From Bryopsis sp. KO-2023 (lineage: Eukaryota > Chlorophyta > Ulvophyceae > Bryopsidales > Bryopsidaceae), in contig BSYQ01000008.1 of the NCBI GenBank assembly GCA_030272585.1, positions 5,952,001-6,016,000 on the forward strand: a stretch of DNA of 64,000 nucleotides, given 5' to 3'. Made by a program: the position numbers and the translations under genes. Under the pieces are notes generated by a model, which made no database searches, was not told the DNA's origin, and worked only from the letters and a program-made list of their open reading frames with translations. Shown one piece after another: positions 1-12,600 of this stretch. Position 1 is the first letter of the stretch. Each line of letters starts with the position of its first letter.

Positions 1-347
1 GCTATAATTAATCTCCCTGTGCCCCTGTGGAGCATGCGATCCCACCCAAGCTATCTGTTCGTCCACAGACAACTCCCCCAATGAAACATTATCTTTTCTC
101 AGTTTTTCTTCAGTATGACTCCGCCCAACCATGTAAATTGAAATCCTTTCCCAAATATCTGCAGAGTCGAGGAGCGCACATCACCTCAAGATAAATTCTT
201 ATCAGATCACCCTGGCACTAACCAAACACCATAAGTGGGAGGACTTGAACAGTTCAGATTTCATTCTTTCTTACTCTCTTCCCCAAAAACTCATTATGCA
301 ATTCCAGTTCCAGGATCCCATCCACACTGGACTCTGTCGATGTCGAA

Positions 348-1138
348 TTATACAGTGGGTTGCGCGTACACCGGCGCAGCAGCCTGGCCGCTCTTGGGCA
401 CCAGCATGACGTCAGGCCCCATCCACACCCCGTTCTCAACGTTGTTATAGTCGAGCGTGCGCGACTCTTGGCAAACCGCGCAAGGGGAGCAGAAAAACCA
501 CAGGAGGCAATCCGTGCAGTTGTTTCCGGGCAAACCATACTTCTGACGAAGAGAGTTGCGGTTATACCACCCGAGAGCGACGAACGCACAGTAGGCAAGG
601 ATCGAGATCACCATAAAAATAATCTGCGTGGCGTTGAGTTTGAAGTTTTGTTCACCCCTCAGCGTGTCGCCGCAAAACTGAGGATCCCTGGCGCATAAGA
701 TGCTCTGGCTTACTCCGCTTTCGGACACGGTGCTGCAGATGTACATAACGATGACCGGGAGAAGAAAGAAAACGCCCCACTTCAACCCTGAAGTAGCGAA
801 AGCGCGAGCTCTGTTCCATCTGCGACATCGAAGCAAAGCAGCTCAGCACAAGATCAAAAACTGACGCCCTGATCTTACAGGGTACGGGGCAGAAGCGTAT
901 GGACCATCGAGCGGGTGGTCGCGAATTTCTTGGTTGGCTGGGGGGCCTCTGTTGTTGAGTTGACAGGCGGCCTCATGCTTCAAGGATTTGCGTACCCATA
1001 GAGCACGAAGGGCACGGAGTTTCCGATGCAGCAAATACCCCAGCCGTGGTCGTCACAATCACCGCAACATTCCCACCAGCGGTTCTTCCAGCCCTTGGCG
1101 CCGGAGTTGTCACCAATAGGAGCATAGGGTTGCGCCAT
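348..1138 (-). CDS. PLAC8-family cysteine-rich membrane protein
   Basis: Two-exon model, exons 1138-996 and 819-348, with a 176-bp GT-AG intron; it encodes 204 residues. The PLAC8 signature is split by the intron. Exon 1 has a CCGDCDDHGWGICCIGN block ending in VPFVLYG. Exon 2 has two hydrophobic segments (GVFFLLPVIVMYI and IIFMVISILAYCAFVAL) and ends with the classic KYGLPGNNCTDCLLW...CSPCAVCQE segment. Joining at GG|A reads LYG-WNRARAF, which keeps the family frame. PLAC8 proteins are small membrane proteins found in plants, animals, fungi and protists; some affect metal or calcium handling or organ size, so the exact role here is unknown. The start is the only in-frame ATG downstream of a stop, so a short extra 5' exon cannot be excluded. 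Confidence 0.75.
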
Positions 1139-2384
1139 CGTTGCGACTGGAGTCCAGGGGTTCACAGTTGGAGGATAGGGAAAGGAACAGTAAATGGGGG
1201 TGGAGGGGGTAGATTTATTGCGCGACGACGAAGCCACAACGTCTGACAGCTTCCTCTATCGTTCTTTCTTTGATAAAGTGTCGCTCTTCGTCAGCATCAT
1301 CGGCCAATGCGCGAGCTGGCAGTCCTCTGACGAATGCTTTCGGTGTCGAACTCGAGTTAACAAGTGCCGCTAAAAAAGGGGGTACATCGCCCCCACAAGG
1401 GAGCCTAAAATCGGGGGTACATCGAATCCAGAAAGTCACAATTACAAAGAGCCGATCTGGCGCTCCTGCAGCGTGCCGCCACCACAAAAGCGGTCGAGCT
1501 GTGAGGACTCCTTGCAACCGCGGCGGCGGTTCGCTGGCCGCGTCTTCTCTGGGAATTTGTTGGCTCTGTTTTGTAGTTGGATGTTCGCTTCGTTCTGACA
1601 GGAATTAACTAAGGATTACTGGTGTGTATGAACAGGCTGCCCATCTAAGGGGAAGAATCACAAGTGGTGGGAAGGAGCAGGGAAGGTCCAGGGAAGAGGG
1701 ACTGCCTGTTATTTTGGCTTCTGGTTGTATTAAATGGAAGTGAGGGGGGGGGGGGGGTCTGAATATCCACTCCATGATATTGATAGCACATTAACTTATT
1801 GCCATTTTTATGTGATCTCATCACATTGCAACAGGTTGGAAGCTTGGTATCGAGGTAGTGATGGGCAGGAAATCCACCAATTAGTTCCATATGTTCAGAG
1901 CCTGTCTTTGATTGGTTGAATGTGGTTGGGGTATCACACAAACAAGTTGAAAGAAAACTAAAAATCTCGGAATTCGATTAAATCGTAACATCCCCCAACA
2001 AGAATCATATCCTGAATGATAACTACCAATGCACCCCCATCAAATCTGAACACCCCCCCCCTACTGCTCTCCCAAAGCAATAGAAGCAGGCCTCCTCATT
2101 CATTACTGGAGTCATTATGCCTACCCCAGATATCCCCCCAATCCCCCCCCATAAACATATGTAGCTGTATAAATGTGCACAAGACAAAGTGCGACACATA
2201 TATAAATTTCTGGGTTTTTTTATATTTTTCTCGCCCCACATCGGACACCTGGTTGCACCAAATCCATCATAATCGGAAATAAAAAACCACAAGAAAAAAG
2301 CTTCATCAAAAAAAAAAAAAACGAAAACCAAAAAAGAGAAAAGTGCTAGATTTGCAAGTTCTAGCTTTTTGAACCAGCTTTTGA
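1139..2384. other. Gene-free stretch with homopolymer runs
   Basis: No open frame here resembles a known protein. A run of 14 G lies at 1744-1757, and C-runs occur near 2050 and 2140. The 3' side would hold the 3' untranslated region of the AdoMetDC-ODC gene, whose stop is at 2385. Confidence 0.5.
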
Positions 2385-5117
2385 TCAATCTGCCCAGACA
2401 TAGAAAATATCGACATCAGTGGCATTGAATCCATTGAAATTCGAGGCTCCAGCAAGGGTATAGGCCCCCATGTTGGAAAACACAACCCAATCACCCATTT
2501 CCAGCTCTGGAAGGGGGCAATTTGTAATGACTGTGTCCAGCCCATCGCATGTTGGGCCAAACAGAGTGCTCACAAATTCTCTTTCCCGATGTCCGCCCAC
2601 CATTTGCATCACTCTTGGCACCACTGTGGCATGGTCATATGGAATGCAGTTGAACGAGCCATACAGTCCATCAGTGATCCAGTAATCCCGAGTGACGTTC
2701 CCCAGCTCATCCTGTCGTTCTCGACGTCCATACACATTCGTTGCCAAGGTAGCTGCTGCCTCAGCAAAGTAGCGACCTGGTTCAGCGATAATCTTGACCC
2801 CTGAGGCGACAGGGAAGTGAATGTCCAACGCACGATTCACAGCATCCGGGACACCATCCAGATCTGTTTTGGGCACTTGACCCCCAGAGAAGCCACCACC
2901 GATGTCCAGAATCTGCATGTTGAATCCCAGTGCCAAAGCTTGGTCAAAACATGTGCGTGCCAATCGAATAGCCTCAGTGAAAGCTGCAGCCTTCGTTCCA
3001 CCGCTCCCGACGTGGAAGCTAATTCCAATGACACCCATCTCCAACTCTTTTGCAAGCGTCAGCAGCCCTTCGACCTCCTCAATTTCAGCCCCATATTTGT
3101 TGCCCAGTGGACACCTTGCATCCGGGTCGTCGGCTCGGATCCTCAACACCAGGTTGCACTCGGGGTAGTGTCTTTTCAGCTTCTGGAGTTCAGATTTTGT
3201 ATCGAATGTGGTCAGATTCACCCCAGTTGCTTTGGCAGCCCGGATGTCTCTGGGACGCTTGCATGCGCTGGCAAAAATGATGCGTTCTGGTGAAACGCCA
3301 AGGCTCAAAAGCAACTGAACCTCCTCCTCCGATGCACAATCGAATCCAGACCCCAAACTTGACAAGAGTGTGATCATAGCGGCATCGGGGTTGCACTTCA
3401 CTGCATAGAAAGGCTTCACTCTTGGCATCATGTCCATCCATGCTGTGAACAAGCGCCTCACAAGGGACAAATCAAACACGTAGAACGTGTCCTCCATGTC
3501 TCTGGATTTGACCAGCGAGCGAATGTAGCTATCCACACCATCCGGTGATGAATTGGCAATTCTGTCGACCTGGAATCTGCGCCTCAGAGCAGTCAGCACA
3601 CAGCTCTTGTCTTTCATGGCCTCGTCGGTTCGGAGGACTTTCAGTTTGGGTTCGAATTCCTCATCGCTGTTCTCGGAGGACAGGGTCGATGGCAAGGTCC
3701 ACAAGGTGGACGTTGGCTGAAATGTAAAAGAGCCAAACACGACCCGACTACCAGATGGGGATGTCTGCGTGGTGAGGCCACGGCAGATATACGCCTGCAA
3801 AGGAGGGTAATTCCCATCCATGTACCCCACCCCTGGATACCCGGCCACTGTTGCAGCGACATACAATTGCTCCGGTGCGAAGATTTTCACCACCTGATTC
3901 ATCAATTTATCGATCTGCAGTTCATCTGGCTCAAAGCCTGAGAACTCGACGCTCGCGTAGCTGCACGTTTCCTCAGGGGTGACATGAATTGTGATGAAGC
4001 CTGGCCCCAACAAACCATTCATGGAGTACCCACATGGCGAAAACACCACATCGTCGATGTCCGCCCTCGGCAAGAGATCAGCGATGCCGCTCTCTTCGGT
4101 GGTTCGTTGTGCACTCACGAAACTGTCGTTTCTGAAGAATTTTTCGGCAGATGCTCTGGAGAGGCCCGTCATGCACATTTCCAAGGACACATCCGAGCGG
4201 GGCTTGTCTGGAACTCCGACCTCAAACACGTGCCATTGGAGGCCGGAACAGTGGTCGCCCAGGACGTAGGCACTGCTGTCTTTTGCGAGAGCTCCACAAT
4301 GGCTCTTCAATGTGTCGATCTCTTGCTGGAAATTGCTGTGAGGGAGGGGCTGCGGTAAACATAAAACAAAACTCTTATTCTATTCAAAAAGAATCTTTCA
4401 ATTTTAGGAGATCCGGTATCTTAGAAATCTTTTTGATGGATGACGCCATTCCTTCAAATCAGCATTCTGCTGGGTCCAGAAATGTGTTCTTCTCATGGAG
4501 CTAACATGGTTTGGGCAAGTCACAGCCAAATTTTGTGGCAAAAAAGCTAAATCCAGAAAGATTTTTTTTTTTTTTTAACCACTGTACAAGCCACGGACCG
4601 ATTCTCTAACGAATGGGCAACATTGGCAGAACTCCTTTGTATCAACGCGGGCACGATGACGTAACGGGGACGCTCAATGAGCGTTTCCGTTACTGTAACG
4701 CCTCTGCTGTCATGCAGATTATCTACGCCAATTGCGGATCGTCATTACCTGGCTCTCCGGAAACAAGAAGCTCGCTCTGGAGAATCGGACGCCGACCGCC
4801 ACCAACCCCAACTCTTTTGCATATTTGAGCAGCCTGGGCACCGAATCCAGCAACTTCGTGGTGCCGCACGTTTTGAGAATGAATTGGTGCTCGTACACGA
4901 ACATGCTGCTCTCCGACAGGACGTATCCATCGAACCACACGGAACTTTTTTGCGAAATGATGGTGCACGCCGCATCTTTCAGCAACAAATCCAGTTGCGT
5001 TCTTGTCAACTGCCTCAGGTCCGCCGCACACCCCCGCTTGTCGGCATGAAATGGATTCTTATTGGTCGGGGCGAACACCACTTCCAGCCTTTTCTCTGAT
5101 CCCTCGAAAACAGCCAT
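2385..5117 (-). CDS. Bifunctional S-adenosylmethionine decarboxylase / ornithine decarboxylase
   Basis: Two exons, 5117-4749 and 4349-2385, with a 399-bp intron (CAG|GTAATG ... CCGCAG|C) in phase 0; 777 residues. The N-terminal part is AdoMetDC: FEGSEK with Glu5 and Glu8, the self-cleavage site LSE|SSMFV (pyruvoyl Ser70), LKTCGTT with Cys84, and PCGYSMNG plus TIHVTPE, which carry the processing Ser and His. After a short linker (about residues 336-375) comes a complete ODC: YAVKCNPD with the PLP lysine, HVGSG, DIGGGFSGG, EPGRYF, GPTCDGLD with the catalytic Cys, and YTLAGASNFNGF. All catalytic residues I can check are present. The protein would make putrescine from ornithine and decarboxylated AdoMet for spermidine synthesis. 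The same order of domains is known from Plasmodium, where the hinge is far longer. The start ATG has A at -3 and G at +4. Confidence 0.93.
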
Positions 5118-7627
5118 CTTTGCCACCTCCTCTTTCCCCTTTTTTCTTCCCTCTTTTCTCGCTTTTTTAAAGAAAAAGCTTTTTTTCTATTCACTCAAAC
5201 TATAACCAGGTGTCCCGATGGCACCCAACCCAGTTTTTTTTTCTATTGTGGATTTTTTTTCTGTTGGGCACACTGGGGATTTTTCTCTCCCTCTCTCTCT
5301 AAGAAATTGTATATAAAATGTGGTTCGAAATAAAATCGGTTTCTTCGTGTTTCCTTATGCACCTTGTGGTGGCTAGCCCTCGCTCTATCAAGAGTAAACG
5401 CTGTCAGGATGGCCTCTTCTGGCGCTGCAAAACAAATCGAGAGGGAATGATCAGGGCAATCAACCAACTGAGGAGAAATTTATCGTTGTCTTGCCGAAAG
5501 AAATTCGTTTGCAACTTGTTGGACTTGCGCAGCGGAGCTGCCTGTCCAGATAGAACCCCGCATCTCGAAGAAACAATCAGGGAGCGCGACAAGTTGAAAC
5601 AGCCCACAAAACGCGCGCGCAACGTATCGAATTCTCGATCAGTGATCTGACGACCCAGCTCCCCCAAAAGTGCCAGAAAACCCCTCAGCGCGCAGCAACA
5701 GGCAATGCACTACTTACATCAGAGTATGAAGCTCGGAACTTGGTCACTCCTCCACAAGGCCTAAGGTCGGCGACGTCGGTCTCAGCGCGCACCCCGCTGT
5801 AGCTAACGGATGGGAAGAAAAAACTACTACTAGACGAATCTGACTCGCTGCTACTGGTTTCCATTCCGGTCCAGGTGAAAAGTCTCCAGCTCTGCTGGGT
5901 GATCTAAAAAGGGTCCAAGGACGCAAAGGCGCGCCTTCCGTAAAAAAAGTTGAAGAAAAGAGTTGTTTTTTCTGGACGATAGGTCGCAGGGATGCGGGCT
6001 TCGAGCGTGAGTCTCGAGAAACACTCCGCCGTCGCAAGAACACGGGATTCGTAAGAACAAGGAGGGAAGTTGGGGCCGATAATTTAAGCGCAAAAAAGCG
6101 GTCAAAAGCGTACGGGGGTCTGACGCACAGGCACAATGACGTAATATTTACAGAAACAGATGTCTGGTTTTGGCTTGCGGCATTCATTTTCAACCGATCA
6201 CCCGAAAGAGACAGAACATGTCTTCGACACCCATCAGCGTGTGGTGGGGGCTTGTCTTAGTTTTCCAACGAAAGCCCTTGTACGTTTCGAGCAAGCGTAA
6301 GGACACCCAAATCGTGAAAGGCGGTCCAGCTTTGTTGGAAGAATGATCTTGGAGGTCTCTGCTGAAGTCGACGATGTCCGTGTGTTGCAATAATTTTCTG
6401 GCTACGTTTCTTGAAATGAGCGAAATTTAAATAGCAGAAAGTGTAATCCTCTTTGTTTTTTTAGGTTGTTTCAGTTGCATTGTTGTTTTTTTTGAAATGG
6501 CCACCCACCATATCCACTCCCCACACACCCCAGAGAGTTTTGAAACCCTCAAAAGTACAGTTTTGAAGCAAAGTGCACCAAAAGTTCAAGCAGAAATACA
6601 CATCAGAATGACAGGTCACATCATGTTGAGTGAAAAATATCGCCCCCTACATGAATGAAAACGAAAACGAAAACGAACATCTGCATGAAATCAGCACTCA
6701 TTTTACCGGCAGTCATACCATCGACAAATATATATTTCTTACCCTCCCCTTTTTTCTTTTTGCTCTCTGAGGTCCTTCCCCAACCCCCCCCCCCTTTTCA
6801 TTTTGATTTTTGTAACTTCCAGCAGACGATCACAGAACTGATCAAATATCAAAACCTATTGATTTGGTTTAAAAATCCATTTTGTTAATACTTTGGTCGC
6901 TCTTCCCTTCAGCAGGAAAAATCTCAGCGACCCTTCAGCAAAGTTTTCCCCGCTGAACAGACTTTTCTTGAAAGAATGAGTCTCTTTTGCTCCACGAATC
7001 GCACATTTTCAAAAAAAAAACACCCACCTAATGAAAATCCCACTACTGACCAACAGCACCATCCTTGAACATCAAACCTACGGAAATAGAATAACCCATT
7101 CACCAGCATCCTAACCACAACATTCTTTTGCCTGCCAGGAAAAATTTCAAATGAAACCACTGCTTGGCTTCAGAGAGAGAATCATTTTCTGAAATTCCCC
7201 ATTTTTTTAAATGACCACTTCTCAAAACGACTTCCTTCGTCTCTTTAGATCGTTCAGAAAATCTGGTCCGGAAAAAATAGAAAAGAAAACCAAAGTAGCC
7301 ACAAGCAGTCTTGAATCACTTTTTTAAGTACTAATTAATCAAAGGGTTTGCCATTGAAATTTCTCATAGTTGAGCAAAAATCCACATGCAGATAATCGAG
7401 CAAATCAATCCACAGAATGACTGAACGTTTCCTTATTCACAAGACAGAAGAACGAAAAACAAAATCTCAAAAACAAAAAAACCCACCAGAATAATCAGCC
7501 AAACCCAATTGGGCAATCCTCTCACACATTTCCATCACGTACCAATCCATATGCACATTTTCTTTTTTTTTTCATATTTTTTGCTTTTCGTTCCTCCGAA
7601 TCAAACCACACATAGACAACAGTGGCA
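5118..7627. other. Intergenic, short unassigned open frames
   Basis: From 5118 to about 5310 lie pyrimidine-rich tracts upstream of the decarboxylase gene (on its strand, purine-rich), with a TATA-like TTTTATATAC on the minus strand near 5310. From 5400 to 6190 open stretches occur on both strands. For example, a plus-strand frame at 5446-5532 reads EEKFIVVLPKEIRLQLVGL, and a minus-strand frame of 147 residues runs down from an ATG at 6187. They overlap antisense and match no family I recognise. From 6400 on, the sequence is AT-rich and I see no gene. Confidence 0.4.
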
Positions 7628-9697
7628 TCAAGCACACTCTACAACCAACTTTTTCTTGTTCCAGATCTTTGCCGGAAGTTTTCCATCCTTTTCTTTGCAT
7701 CTTATGCAGATGCCTTGTGCATCGCACAGAGCACAGCCTTCAACATCGCACTCTTCAGCGGCCTCGTTCTTATAGAAAGTTTGCCAACCACCCTTACTGA
7801 AGCTGAAATCCTTGCCTCCCTCCGCTTTGAGCTCACAAGTCCCCTTGTTGAGCCCAGAATTGTATCTGTGTGCACATTGTTGTTTTTCAAAACAGAGCAT
7901 CGGTTTCCAATCAGATTCTCAAGCAAAACGAAACTTGCAACTCATAATTTCACACAAGCAGGGAGAAAAAACGAAACTTGACTTGAAAAAATGCCCCTGC
8001 CCCCACCCCAACCCCCCATACAAAAATGAGAAAAAAACTGTCAAGGGCTATGTTTGCAAAAAACATAATGAACCCAATGCCATCCAAGATGGGTTAAAAT
8101 GATCTTGCAAAAGGGAATTGATGATTTTTCAAATATGGCCATACCTGAACATTGTGCAGCTGGCCTCCTTTTCGCAAGCAGCGACACACTGTTTGATGCT
8201 CTTCTTAGACAGGGCCTTCCCGATGGTCTCGCCCTCCCAAGATGCCAACAAATTCACACCAGGAGTCGTGTAGTAGGACTTTCCACCCGCAAAGACAGCA
8301 TCCATGGATCGCTCCTTCCCAGGCACACAGTTCTTCAAAACCGGCAATCTGTCGATCTCTTGCCTCACCCACCAGCTCATTGGACGAATGATATCCGTCC
8401 AGGTGCTGTGAGTGGGTCGAATGCCGTACACCCCAGGCTTGGTGTGATTCGCGGCGTCGAATTCCCAGAAAGCGACGCCTTTGAGAGGGCCGCCGCCACC
8501 GCGGATGGAGTTGAACTGCTTGTACATCGCCCGCATGAACGGGTCGCGAATCGATGCCCTGTCGACATCGTCGTCTTCCACAACAATCTTCCCGAATTCC
8601 TCCACAACGAAAGGCTTGTTCATCCACCACGCGTCGTTGGTATGCTCCCTAACCCAGGTCTCCTGGAACCAAACCTCAGGCAATCCCCAGTTGTCGGGCC
8701 AAGTGTGCACGGAGAGGTAGTCGATCGATTTGTGTCGGTGATTCTCGACGAAATCCTGCCCAGCACGTTGAGACCACGGCGCGCCACCGCTGAAAAACGC
8801 GTCAGGGTTCACCCAGTGCTTCCAAGGGGACAGCGAGTAGAACCCCTCTTCGCCGACGACTGCCATGTGATTGGGATCCTGCTGTTTCAAATGGGTCGAG
8901 ATCTCCGCAATCCAGTCATTCACGAGTTTCGCGCAGGACAGCTCGCAGAACGGCCCGCCGAACTGGATCTGGCAATCGCACCTGGGCTCGTTCATCAAGT
9001 TCCACGAGAAAATGGTAGGATCGTCCTTATACTTGATCCCGTTCACAGTGTTGGTTCTGGTAACCATCGTGGTAATATGCTCTTTGTACGCGTCGATGAT
9101 TTTCGCGTCCGTGAAGAAGTCCATGGGCTCTTTCCCGAAAAAATCGACCGTCCAGTGCGATCGACTGTCCCCGTCCTTCCAGTTGTCGGCGAAAGTCATG
9201 ATCAGTTTCAAGCCCCTCCTACCGGCCTCGGCAATAACCCAATCCAACGCTTGCAGCGCGTCTTCGTTGTAATCGCCAGGTCCGTTGAGCAAAGTCATTT
9301 TCTTCCTGCCGTGGCCATGGCCGAAAAACCTACCGACCTTCATACCCGCCGACTCAGCGGAGTCGAAAATGTAGTGCACCAACTCGCGTCCATTCTCGAC
9401 GCTGTCTCTCTTGTCAGGGTGGAGCGCGGAGGCTTTCCCATACGCGGCCTCCACCATTTCCCAATTATTCCAGCCGCTGAAGCGAAACTCTCGACAATTC
9501 CTGTCCGCGAAGTAGATCTGGTATGATCCGTCGTTATCGCCGATCGTGGACAGCCCACCGACGCGCACGAATCCCTCCCCGATCGTTTCCGCAAAGCCCT
9601 CAGGTTCTTTCTTCTTGGTGCTTTTCTTCTTCTGACCGGATACCCCCCCGGCGAGCAACAGCACCGCCGCCAGCAAAGTCAGCGGAAGAACACGCAT
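7628..9697 (-). CDS. Secreted GH5 mannan endo-1,4-beta-mannosidase with C-terminal PAN-like module
   Basis: Exons 9697-8145 and 7865-7628, intron 279 bp (TTCAG|GTATGG ... CACACAG|A); 596 residues. A signal peptide (residues 1-21) is followed by a lysine-rich stretch and a GH5 catalytic domain, residues about 35-460. The acid/base glutamate is Glu237 in SWNLMNEPRC and the nucleophile is Glu367 in VVEEFGK; HTWPDNWG and GEEGFYS also fit the plant-type mannanase subfamily (GH5_7). The tail, about residues 475-596, is Cys-rich: CVAACEKEASCTMF joined across the intron to RYNSGLNKGTCELK, the pattern of a PAN/apple module, then CDVEGCALCDAQGICIRCK. The enzyme would cut beta-1,4-mannan outside the cell or in the wall. 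The phase fit across the intron supports the model. The start ATG has ACC before it. Confidence 0.9.
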
Positions 9698-12600
9698 GGT
9701 GGCTCCAACGCGCTGGTGATAGTGGGACAGCTCGCCCTCGCGGCGAATTTCTAAAGGATTGTGGTCGCGTTCCTCAGTGAGCGCGGAGGCTTGGGATCGC
9801 CCTGTCTAGCAAGCCAAAGGCGATGTCGTGCTGGGTAAGGGACGGTTCGATGTTTGTTTTTGTGTTGGAAAGGGAAGGATCCGAATGACGATTTCGTTGA
9901 ACCAAGAATCCTGTCGCATCGCCCAGGTTCGGTCCAATCATGCTCTGGAGCGAATATGTGACGGGTGAATGAATGTGCTGCCCAAAATCCACCCCTCTTC
10001 CCTGTGTGCCGTGGCGGCACCACCCCCAGAACTTTTGCACTTCACTGCTCCTTTCTGAGGTAATCCTGGCACCCCCCATTGTTCAACTGAGTTTACCATT
10101 CAACGGCGTCTGGTGTTTGGTACAAAGCATCCTTTCCACAGCATTCTCTTTTCTTTTTCTCGCTAACTTTTTTTTCGAGAACTGTTGAGGATTCGAAATT
10201 TTCCCAGTTCTCAATACTCAAACCATCTTTTTAAAATAGCTGGTTTCATTGCAGAGCTTTGTTGGTATCGTTACCACCTGTAGCGTTTTGATCCATTACT
10301 TCCCCAACACCCCTTTGTTAATGCTGATTGATGACCCATCTATTCGAGTAAATGACATGAACACCATGTAACACTTTTCTACAGCCCAAGGTAAATTCAA
10401 TTATTGAAAAAAATACGAAAAGGGGCATCTATGAAATCAAGATGCCTTGAAATTGCCCAAAAACAAATTACAGAGAATCACTGGTCATCTCACTTTGATC
10501 AAAATCTCCCCAGACTCTGGGGTTGGCATGGGAAGTTGGGCGATTCTCATTTCGCTCCCAGGTGTATAGACACCATGGCACTCTTTCTCAGATGGGGTTT
10601 ATGGTCACCTCGTTGATGGGCAGTATTCAAGTTTGCAGCTCCGAGTCAGATATCTATTTGGCTTTTGACAATCAGTAACTTCAGCAGTCGAATCTATGGA
10701 GCGATTGAAATAGGACAACTCAGATTATTACACACTTGCATTCCCATGTTCGCCTGTGGAGAATAACAAAAAAGCCCCAATCCAAGACGACAATGAGCAA
10801 CAATATCTAATGTCACCCTTCAAAATTTTCAGCCCCTATTTGAGCTTAATTTTGACTCCATCCTTTGAACCCCCACAGCCCCTCAAGGTCGTCAAAATCT
10901 ACGTTCGAGTGACACCAAAACTTGCACCTCTTTCATCATACGATTGGAATTATTATTCATCAGAGTGCATAATTTATTTCCCATTGGTCATCCAGCAGCA
11001 CCCCTTCACCATTGTCAATATCTTCGAATCTTCTTTTTTTCACGAATTGGTTTTTCTAATTCAATATATGCAGTAGACAAGAAAAAAAGCCCCCTCAATC
11101 TTCTTTTAATCCTTATTAATCAACTCCTGAACTCCACTGAATGGGGAATCCTTGGGTGCATCCTGCCATCAATCCGAGATGCGGTCATGTTCAGTAGCAG
11201 CAGCACTCCAAAAATCCGAAAATTCCTCATTTCAACCAACAAAATCCTTTCAAGCGAACAGATCGCTCTTGATACACACCAATCTGGCTTGCAAGACACC
11301 AACCCTTTCACCTCCCCACGACAATACATCACACACTCTTTAACCACCAGATCCCCCCAAAAACACATCAAATTAAGGTCATCCAAGTCCCACTCCCATT
11401 CCAAGTCTTTTTCATCACATCTCTGGCCCATCCACACTCTTCACAAAATCCTCCTTCATTTCTTGCTTCGGAGGGGTTGAATTTCCAGCTTCTGTTGAAA
11501 CATCGATTCTTCTTCCAGATCTGTGATTGATGTGCAGCTGGTGCCGAAATCTTGAATCGGTGCCTTCATGCACACTCCTTCCTTGCTTGTCCCCATTTTT
11601 TGCAGACGCAGCTACAACTGGCCATCAATTTCTTCTCAATTATTTGAAATTATAGTCCAGAACTTCGACAGCAAATATCACATGTCCACATGTCCCTGAC
11701 AGGCAAAATATAATTCTTCAGATGGTGACCCATTTCAGAGCTTATTCAAAAAAAAAAAAAAAATTGAATTGCAATCAGTCACAAAAATCTGGAATATCAA
11801 AGCCCAATTCTTGTCAAAAGAACAGTGCTCACCCTCGGCAGCCCTTCTTGCTGGACGATGAAAGTGGGCAACTCAATTATTGGATGGGGATGCTGAGAAT
11901 ATCGATCGCCCCACATCTTGGAGCCATCTAATGCCATGTGCAAGCCTCGTCAATGTGATTCTGAGTGCCCCTCCCACACAACTGCAAAAGAAAGTGAGGA
12001 AAATTGAGGAAACGCAAAACCCTCTCATAAAAACAGAGATGCAAAAACCAAATTCATTTCCTTCCCCATAACTCAACAAAAGCATCTGCTGCCACTGTGG
12101 TAAGGTTCCCAGCCACCCGCCCCAGAAGCTGGAACAATAAAAAACACAGCCACCGTTGCCTCTATTTCACTGGTTTTTCTATTTGATCCATAGCTATGTT
12201 GTGATTCTCACCTGAAATATTTGCAAAAAATGGTTGCGGCAACCTCCACCTCTCGAGGTCAAAAAAGGCACACAGGTTGACCATTCCTGGAAACACATTC
12301 CAGCCTCCCAACCTACCCAACAAAACTTTTTTGACTTCTGGAAAAAATAACTGCACAGTTCATTGTGGATCACCACTCTTGAGATTTGGGAAATAATCTT
12401 CAAAACAAAGCTCGCCAATATTGATTTAAGAAAATAGCTTGAACAAGAACAAATATTGAATACAGTTTGATCATTCAGATTGTCTTTTCGAAAACAAAAC
12501 CTGTGTTAATATGATTGGGTTGAATAACGCACCCCTCATGAATTTTCATTGTCTCGACTGCCATGTTGCATTGCATTGAAAAGATACAACTTGACAAACA

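Noticed and set aside
5744..6187. Minus-strand open frame of 147 residues
   Set aside because: Low-complexity Ser/Pro/Leu composition, no family match, and a more protein-like frame on the opposite strand.
8099..9526. Long plus-strand open frame of 475 codons
   Set aside because: Antisense shadow of the GH5 mannanase exon, whose frame has all catalytic motifs.
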